Assembly (NCBI GenBank): GCA_002811645.1
Contig: PDIP01000005.1
Location: 312,392 to 376,391 of the forward strand
Direction: 5' to 3'
From: Corallochytrium limacisporum
Taxonomy: Eukaryota; Opisthokonta
DNA length: 64,000 bases
The number at the start of each line of letters is the position of its first letter. Position 1 is the stretch's first letter. The notes beneath the pieces were generated by a model that did no database searches, was not told where the DNA came from, and saw only the letters and a list, made by a program, of their open reading frames with translations. A program made the position numbers and the translations under genes. Positions 57,513 through 64,000 of this stretch are shown piece by piece.

Positions 57513-58997
57513 TTCAACATTCTCGGCTCTCTCCATATCCATTGTACGTAACACAGACACACAAATTCCCTAAGAAGCACATTATACACTGTTTTTCTGC
57601 ATGTGAATGTACAGTCATGACTATTCTTATGTCGTTCTTCGTGAATTATTGGCCTACCACATCAGAAATGCGTGTCCAACATGATGCCGAGATACACAAG
57701 CGGCCTCCCTCTTGGTCCGTTCGGGTTTTCCATTTGAAATCCATGATTCGAATATTCCATTAGTTAAAGTCCACTTTATCCTCAAGGGGGTTGGTTGGTT
57801 TCCTTTGCCTGCCTAAAGGAAGGGTCATCGGAAAGAGGGGAGGGGACGGTGTAAGGGCGAGAGGGGTTTCGGGGGACACAGCGGCAGAGCCTGGGGTGGG
57901 GCGGATTTTTCTTTCCGGTACCGTATCTCCCCAATTTTTATTGTTCTCTTTTGTCTTTTTCTTTTCTTTAAGGTCTCCCCTCCGCTTTGGCTTACTATGT
58001 GGCTTTCCTGGTTGGGTGCGATGAACGTCCATCGCCAGTCAGCAAGATTACCCTGGCCCGATACATTTTCTGGGGCGGGTTTTTCCCGACGGCTCTATCT
58101 GCATATTCCCCACCCCCCCTTCCCAGCAGCCCCCCGTCTCCCCCCGGGGGCCTTCCCCTTCTTCTTTTTAGTGAAGGGTCCAAGTCTCAGAGCAGCGGGA
58201 GCAGCGGGCCGTGCCGGTCCGGCGGCTGCAAAAAATAAACCAAAAATCCCCTCCGCCGGGGAGTTATAGGCGCGGATAGGTCAGTTCAGTTTATGTACAA
58301 ACGTTCATATATGGACTATATGGAGTTCTAGATGATGAGTTCATAATGGGTGAATTATCGGAAAACACCTCAGTGGGTCTTGGGGCCTGTGAGGTGGCGG
58401 CGCCCCCGCTCTTGACCGGGGAACGCGCGGGGACTTGGGGAGGCCAGCAGTAAAGACACCTCGCCTCCTTTTACACAGCTTTTCCGTAGGCCGAGTCCGC
58501 ATTTGGTTGATAATGTATAAGCAATTTGGAACACTTTGCACAATTTCCTTTTGATCTCTTGCCCCATTGGGCTGCAATGTTCTCCCCTCCCCCCCCCCCG
58601 GGGGGGGAGGAGGGGTTGCCGCCAGTGACGTGCTCCTCTGCTACCGTAAGTCGGGAGCGCAAGGACAAAGTTGTTCAGGTTGGCAGCAGTCGGTGCCCAG
58701 ATGACTAAAGCTTCCTGTGGCTGTTGGTTAAGTGGCGCACTTAGCCTGTGTGGTATGTGTCTATGGGGAATGCATAATGGATAAGGTATAAGGGTAGGAA
58801 GTGGATTCGAACAAGCCGACGACTGTACTCGTGGCAGGTTATAAGGCGAGATACTTTGAGTGGTTCAGTTGATACAGGTGTGGGTATTTGCAGGACACAA
58901 AGGAGATATGTCCCTGTGAACAAGACATCTGGATTGTGGACGGGCCATTTTACTGGTATAGCCACAGGATAAATTTCAAAACCAAAGACAGATAGAA
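57513..58997. promoter_or_regulatory. Intergenic region, BPNT1 to lipase
   Basis: About 1.5 kb between co-directional genes. Contains T-rich/C-rich tracts at 57935-57975 and 58105-58165, and a C12-G7 palindromic block at 58589-58607. No gene recognised. Confidence 0.4.
58589..58607. repeat. C12-G7 homopolymer palindrome
   Basis: Twelve C followed by seven G, flanked by CCCCT on the left and AGGAGGGG on the right, extending the inverted symmetry to about 15-nt arms. Similar to the block at 32651-32671. Confidence 0.8.
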
Positions 58998-61361
58998 ATG
59001 CGGCCGGTTGTGGCTTGGTTGGCCGCTGCCACCGCTACACAGACGTGCGCAGCGGCAGCGGGCAACGAGAATATAGAATCGGATTTTGGAGGGCAAGTCT
59101 TGGATGAAGCGGTCAGTAATGTCTTAAATGATGCTGCACCTATGGATCCAGAGGCTAACCGTCCCACCTTGACATTGGTTGCAGATTTAGTTGGCGACGA
59201 TGTCATCCATAATGCATGGTACATGAATGAAGAATCGAGTCAGTATTGGGAAGTTCAGGACAATGAAGGCTACGTATATGCGGATGGTAAAGTCACCTTT
59301 GAAGATCCAGAACCTTATAGACAGCTCTTTGCTACAAACATTACTCAGCGGGCGGTGAGTGACCACGCACTGCAGGTGGAAAAGGCGGGTAATGTCACCC
59401 GCCTCGATATTGACTCCGAGACAGCTATTTCACTAAAGGCGTCTGGAGACTATACATACTATTCCGTAGCAGTGCCCTGGGGCATGGAACTCATTGCTGA
59501 AGTGGTGCCATACACCACTGATTTGTCGGAAATGAGTAAACCAACCATGCAGATCCTCTTACGAGTTGGTGACCTTCCTGGCTTCTGGAGCCGTGACGCA
59601 GCTAATACTGGTGTCACACCCAAGGCCGCTTTGTCAATGGCACAGCTTCAGAATTGTGACGTAAATTCTGACGCCGTCTTCGTCGGTATCAGCACGGCTG
59701 GTGGCAAAGACCAGAAAGCTACTCTCTACCTGAAGAGCTCCAGCCGACGCATTACCGGCGCTCAATTCCACGCGGAAGGACACTTGAGCAGCGGTCAGTT
59801 TGCATACTTTGCTGCAATGGTGCCGTTTGGATCGAGCATGACCACGAAGGTCGACAAACTAGGAAAAGGCAATCCCAGTCTCACTCAGTACTGGCGCCTG
59901 GGTGGCCTCCCCGATAAGCACTACGACCTGAAAAGCAAGGACTCGCCGCCCCATCACTTGGATGCCAGCAACTGCTGGAAGGAACAGCCAATGGCTGTCT
60001 GTGTTGGTGTCTACAATGGTAACTACTTGCTCGGTACCAACTTCACCATAGATGTCACCATCGAGGACGAGTCAAAGTTGGCGGAGGATGGCGATACGTC
60101 ACTGTCTTGCTCCAGCCACGACGACCGGAGCCGTGCACGCCTCGCCGGTTGGCTGTCCTATGATAGCTACTCGACTCCTGATTGGCAGCCAGTGAACGTC
60201 ACCAACAGTCTGCGCTATCTTGATCAGTGCTACGACTTCAAGCTTACAGAGCGTATTGTCACGCCTTGCTCGTGCTTGTTGTGTTTCTGCTTCAATCGCT
60301 CATACCCGAACATTGTGTTTTTGGAGAGTGACAGCTTAGAGGCCACTGTAATGAGCCAGGAGGGCACTGTGCCGACACATGTGTTCGATTTGCTGACTGA
60401 CATTGACTTCTTGTCGAGTCCGTTCGTTGTTGGCAATGTCACCTATGGCAATGTCCACAGCGGCTTCCTTGATGCCTATGATGCACGTCTCAACTCTACG
60501 TTGACCTACTTGACAGACAAGAACAAGAACACTGAGCCCAAGAGCCGTGACCTTTATCTCGTTGGCCACAGTCTCGGAGCAGCCACTACTGTGCTGAGTG
60601 CCGTTGAACTGTCTCACATGGTGGAGCGTGGTGATCTGCCGTGGGTGAAGACCATCAATGTCTACACATTCGGCTGCCCACCTATCGGCGACAAGGAGTT
60701 TGTAGCGGCATATCAGCACTTCCTGTTCAAGGGCATCATAAAACACAGTGGCCGCTATGTCAACACGCAGACGAGTGTAAATCCACTCGCAGACCCCGTT
60801 GCTGTCATGCATCTTTCAAACTTCCATCATGTGCACCGTCCGGTCTTTATCAACGGTAACTCGAGGTCTCCGTGGCCATCCTTCCAGGTGCATCTTATCA
60901 AGACATACCTCAAAGGTCTGAATGCCGCATTGCCTAAGGAAGAGAAACAGGTTGAGTGTGACAAAAAGCTCCATCATGTTGCCGAGCAAAAGATGGATGG
61001 CTCCGGGGACACTGGCGACGAGCCGGGTGATGGTGTAGACAATGATGACGAATTCCAACTCTTCATGTACCTGCTTCTTGGAGTGGGAGTCGTTGCCGTT
61101 GCCGGTGGCTTTGTCTTCCGGGAACGTTTCTTCGGCAGTTCGGGGGCGTCGACGACTGGGTCGGCCTCCGAAGACGACCATGGAGAACACAGCAACCTGC
61201 TGCCTACGCGGCGACGGGAACTGACCTCATCGCTCCTGCAGCACCAGGAAGAGGACGGAGTGTTTGTGGATGCTGCTGTGGATGACGCACCGACACAGAT
61301 TCGGTCCGTCTCTCGGACACATTCACCGGACGACGTGCCGGTGGCGCCTCCAGTTCTGTGA
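58998..61361 (+). CDS. Membrane-anchored class 3 (fungal-type) lipase
   Basis: 787 aa, ATG at 58998. Signal peptide (about 1-20), long ectodomain with many N-x-S/T sites, a TM span near 686-708 (YLLLGVGVVAVAGGFVF) and a cytoplasmic tail. The alpha/beta-hydrolase part (about 420-660) is a Lipase_3 domain: nucleophile Ser525 in LVGHSLGAA, Asp599 in NPLADPVAVM, His632 in PSFQVHLIKTY. Residues 110-370 look like two beta-rich modules with no catalytic motif. Just before the lipase core is a Cys cluster (CSCLLCFCF, about 428-436), in place of the usual F-R-G-T strand. Likely cleaves acyl esters outside the cell or in the vacuolar lumen, tethered to the membrane. It converges with the nucleotide carrier. 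Confidence 0.85.
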   Translation: MRPVVAWLAAATATQTCAAAAGNENIESDFGGQVLDEAVSNVLNDAAPMDPEANRPTLTLVADLVGDDVIHNAWYMNEESSQYWEVQDNEGYVYADGKVTFEDPEPYRQLFATNITQRAVSDHALQVEKAGNVTRLDIDSETAISLKASGDYTYYSVAVPWGMELIAEVVPYTTDLSEMSKPTMQILLRVGDLPGFWSRDAANTGVTPKAALSMAQLQNCDVNSDAVFVGISTAGGKDQKATLYLKSSSRRITGAQFHAEGHLSSGQFAYFAAMVPFGSSMTTKVDKLGKGNPSLTQYWRLGGLPDKHYDLKSKDSPPHHLDASNCWKEQPMAVCVGVYNGNYLLGTNFTIDVTIEDESKLAEDGDTSLSCSSHDDRSRARLAGWLSYDSYSTPDWQPVNVTNSLRYLDQCYDFKLTERIVTPCSCLLCFCFNRSYPNIVFLESDSLEATVMSQEGTVPTHVFDLLTDIDFLSSPFVVGNVTYGNVHSGFLDAYDARLNSTLTYLTDKNKNTEPKSRDLYLVGHSLGAATTVLSAVELSHMVERGDLPWVKTINVYTFGCPPIGDKEFVAAYQHFLFKGIIKHSGRYVNTQTSVNPLADPVAVMHLSNFHHVHRPVFINGNSRSPWPSFQVHLIKTYLKGLNAALPKEEKQVECDKKLHHVAEQKMDGSGDTGDEPGDGVDNDDEFQLFMYLLLGVGVVAVAGGFVFRERFFGSSGASTTGSASEDDHGEHSNLLPTRRRELTSSLLQHQEEDGVFVDAAVDDAPTQIRSVSRTHSPDDVPVAPPVL

Positions 61362-61558
61362 GTCCATATGGGCTGGGCCCTTTCTATTTAGTTTAGTGCT
61401 TCCGTGCGGTTGTGCTTCATGCCGACGCAGGGACCACACACCGGAGCAAAATCCAATTAGATAATGTTAAATTCGATTGCACCAACGTCTTCGATAGGAA
61501 GACCGAATGATTCATGAATTTATTAGGTTGCCAGTATTGTTTTAGCGATCATGTCCAA

Positions 61559-62761
61559 CTATGAATCCGAGCTGAACTGCACCATGGCCTCGTAGCAGGT
61601 GAACATGATGGCCGCATTCGGCACCACACGCATCAGGTGGGCAGGCATGCCGCCGTACAACGCATGTACGCCCTCTGTTCGGCCGATCATGTACAGAGCG
61701 TCAAAAAATCCCTTGTAGCTTCCTGATCCGGTGCCAACCTCACGCATCCGCGTCCTTGCTACTTCGTGTGGATAGGTGGTGATGCTCGCAACGACTTTGG
61801 CTACAGCAGCAATACCTGTGTATCGCAGGAAATGGAGCGTATCACCACCGTTCGCTTCCCTTCTGGCTTTGGCGTCCGATTCCATACTGGTATTTCCGTC
61901 CGAGTCATTGATTGCGGATGTCGAGGACGCAGACGCAAGGCCGGAACCTCCAAGGCCACCGACGTCGTCGAGCAATTCCCGTTTGAGGTACTCATAGATC
62001 ATGAACTGTAGTGCTGATTCACTTATGCCTGCAAAGGAAGCGGTTAAGCCCTTGTAGAATCCAGCAAAACCCTCATTAACGTAGATTCTGCCTACCAACT
62101 CCTGGAACTGACGGAATTTCCCTCCGACGCCACGGTGCGTCTCGGCGTAATGCTGTGCAGCGGCGGCTCCTGTCCGCTCCAATTGCAAGCGCGTTTTGAT
62201 CAGCCAGATAGGATTCGTGGCTGTTGCAGTGGCCACACCGGCACAAACGGCAGAACTCAAATGAATCATTGTCTCTCCTCCGATGTGACTGCTATTCATG
62301 CTCCGAGAGGTGAGCATGTCTGAAAAGTGCTGTTTCATGTTTGTGTAGACCCCAAAATATATGGCCCGAGACGGTGCGACACCGACAAGGGTGGGACCGA
62401 TGCCCCTCAAAAACGCCCGTGGCCCCTCTTCTGCCCAGATTCCTCGGGCCACTGTAAATGTGCTCAACGCTGCACGGTAATTACCTGCAGTGACGGTGGC
62501 GGTACCGTTCATTTCTGCCTGGACCGTCGCATTTTGGATCAGGTACTTGCGATAGGCAGAGGACTGCAGGCGGGTCTTCACCACTTCAATCGGGTTTGTG
62601 CACACGGCACCAACCGTGCCAGCAAGACCACCGGCAATGAAATGGATATGGCCATTGGTTTTTGTTGTCTTCTCTACAGTAGAAGCCGCCGCAGGTACCG
62701 CGGGTGGGGCACCGGTGGCACCGCCCTGTGGCTCAGCGGACACATTTTTCGCTTCTGTCAT
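61559..62761 (-). CDS. Mitochondrial pyrimidine nucleotide carrier (SLC25A33/36, Rim2-like)
   Basis: 400 aa, ATG at 62761. Three SLC25 repeats with signatures NPIEVVKTRLQ, NPIWLIKTRLQ and YPHEVARTRMR. The Trp in the second motif and flanking segments (GIGPTLVGVAPSRAIYFGVY, FYKGLTASFAGISESALQF) are hallmarks of SLC25A33/36 and yeast Rim2, inner-membrane exchangers importing pyrimidine (deoxy)nucleotides for mtDNA and RNA synthesis. N-terminal Ala/Pro-rich extension (1-35) and a Ser/Gly-rich insert (about 275-310) before the third repeat are lineage additions. Confidence 0.95.
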   Translation of the reverse strand: MTEAKNVSAEPQGGATGAPPAVPAAASTVEKTTKTNGHIHFIAGGLAGTVGAVCTNPIEVVKTRLQSSAYRKYLIQNATVQAEMNGTATVTAGNYRAALSTFTVARGIWAEEGPRAFLRGIGPTLVGVAPSRAIYFGVYTNMKQHFSDMLTSRSMNSSHIGGETMIHLSSAVCAGVATATATNPIWLIKTRLQLERTGAAAAQHYAETHRGVGGKFRQFQELVGRIYVNEGFAGFYKGLTASFAGISESALQFMIYEYLKRELLDDVGGLGGSGLASASSTSAINDSDGNTSMESDAKARREANGGDTLHFLRYTGIAAVAKVVASITTYPHEVARTRMREVGTGSGSYKGFFDALYMIGRTEGVHALYGGMPAHLMRVVPNAAIMFTCYEAMVQFSSDS

Positions 62762-63252
62762 GACTAGACTTCTGGTTCTGATTTGTCGTGATAAGTAAGG
62801 TCTTACTCCAGTTGCATACTACTATGTTACAAAATAAAATATGCAAATATTCCTCTCGAGAATCTATTCTCATTGACTCGTCACATGGTTCCCTCCCATA
62901 TCTCCGACTCTCGCTCAGGATCTGGCTAACTTCTCACCTGTTCACGTAACGAAAGATACAACATTTCTTTATGAATAATACACGTCGACGTCGTCAGCTA
63001 CTCAACAAAGGGGTGAGATCCCAAATACCCCCAACGCAACACTGCCCCAAAAGCTCTGTCCAAGCCAAGAACCACCACAAAGTTCGCGGGTGGTGCGTGT
63101 CCCCGTGTCACCCGCGGCACGACCCGCACACACCCGGTCACCCCCCCCCCTCCCCTCCTTATCCTCCAACCACACCGCCGCCAGGGAGAAGGGTGCTAAG
63201 CCTTCTTTTCCCGGGTCGCTACTGAGACCCACCCGCTCGCTCCGAAGGCAGG

Positions 63253-63283
63253 TGGTGGTGAGGGGAGGAGGAGGAGGAGGAGA
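63253..63283. repeat. (GGA)n purine repeat
   Basis: About six GGA units after GGTGGTGAGG. Confidence 0.7.
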
Positions 63284-63490
63284 GTAACCTTACCCGAATT
63301 TCATCCGGAGGAAATTATGTGCCAGTCGCTCGGCCTTTTTTGTTCCCAACTTTTTTTTTTCTTTCTTGCCTTCTTTCTTCTTGCACCCCCCACCACGCCT
63401 CCGTGAAAGTCCCCATTTTTTTTATTTCTTGGAGAAATTCTCCCGCTCTAAGTTTTCTTTTGGGCGTTCCCCCATTTACGCCTCCCCTCA

Positions 63491-63513
63491 CTCACACACA
63501 CACACACACACAC
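63491..63513. repeat. (CA)n microsatellite
   Basis: About eleven CA units; a shorter CA run follows near 63618-63632. Confidence 0.9.
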
Positions 63514-63754
63514 TCTGTCTCTCCCCAACTTTTCCCGCTCGCCCCTTTCACACAGCACACATGGACTCCCCTTCCCTCCCTCCCCCTCCCCCCGGGGGAC
63601 TCTCACCCTCTCTCTGCACACACACACACACCCCCTTGCTCACCCACAACGGCGCGCACGCACACGCTGTACTCCCCCTTCTGACCCGGTGCCCCAGTTT
63701 AGCCCCTTCTCACCCACAACACCAACCAACCCCCTCCCTCCCTCAATTTACTTT

Positions 63755-63773
63755 GTGTGTGTGTGTGTGTGTC
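63755..63773. repeat. (TG)n microsatellite
   Basis: About nine TG units, followed within 10 bp by an interrupted (CT)n run at 63781-63808. Confidence 0.88.
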
Positions 63774-64000
63774 TCATCGCGCTCTCTCTCACTCTCTCTC
63801 TCTCTTAGTGCTCGGCCTTTGGTGGGTTCGTTCCCGCAGGTAAATTGAACTCTCTCACCCGTCCGCCGGCCTTACATGACTATAAAGCAGTGTCTCTGTG
63901 GTCCCCCCTAACCCCCCGACCCGTTATACCCTGTGCCTGTTGCTGCTGACGTGCCGCGACACGGGACTAATTGTGGAGGGGGGGGGTGGATCCAAAAGAA

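Larger units (their letters stand above)
62762..64000. promoter_or_regulatory. Right-end non-coding region, pyrimidine-rich with microsatellites
   Basis: 1.24 kb with no supported gene. From 63300 to 63830 the plus strand is almost pure C/T/A with several dinucleotide runs; CAGGTAAAT near 63838 resembles a splice donor, and TATAAAG occurs near 63881. It may be the 5' end or first-exon region of a gene lying to the right of the window, besides the carrier's promoter. Confidence 0.4.

Overview
The window looks like nuclear DNA of a unicellular eukaryote, most likely a single-celled relative of animals (holozoan). The gene content points that way: a tandem-SH2 tyrosine phosphatase (SHP type), a FERM-domain tyrosine phosphatase, a PDZ/guanylate-kinase-like MAGUK, a taspase-1-like threonine protease, a KAT6-like MYST acetyltransferase with two PHD fingers, a SET1 methyltransferase with a WDR5-binding motif and a MAP kinase kinase. 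Genes are almost intron-free. An intron-poor teretosporean such as Corallochytrium would fit, but naming it is inference from memory and not shown by the sequence. I recognise about 25 protein genes, two supported introns and no convincing tRNA or rRNA.

Layout. 1-9.8 kb: Ugo1/SLC25A46-like mitochondrial carrier (cut by the left edge), KAT6-like MYST acetyltransferase, WDR37-like WD40 protein, MAPKK, peroxiredoxin-5 and a possible Sec61-beta. 12-25 kb: MFS transporter, RsfS/MALSU1-like mitoribosome factor, SHP-type phosphatase, an unrecognised gene with a probable 1-nt frame break, APC7-like TPR protein, MAGUK. 28-44 kb: FERM-PTP, four-pass membrane protein, RasGAP (with a first exon recovered across an intron), membrane-anchored polysaccharide deacetylase, SET1. 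45-55 kb: atypical cytochrome P450, ER thioredoxin-domain protein, taspase, Mkt1, CEBPZOS-like mitochondrial micro-protein, V-ATPase subunit D. 56-63 kb: BPNT1 phosphatase (one intron), membrane-anchored class 3 lipase, SLC25A33/36-like pyrimidine nucleotide carrier, then a pyrimidine-rich, microsatellite-laden end.

The architecture is striking: eleven plus/minus gene pairs converge with only about 46-260 bp between stop codons, while divergent neighbours are separated by 0.5-3.8 kb of non-coding DNA rich in C/G homopolymers and hairpins. Functional themes are phosphotyrosine, Ras and MAPK signalling (SHP, FERM-PTP, RasGAP, MKK, MAGUK), chromatin (MYST, SET1, possibly taspase) and mitochondria (Ugo1-like carrier, Prx5, RsfS, CEBPZOS, SLC25A33/36). 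There is no operon-like organisation.

All family calls come from reading translations by eye. No database search was run.
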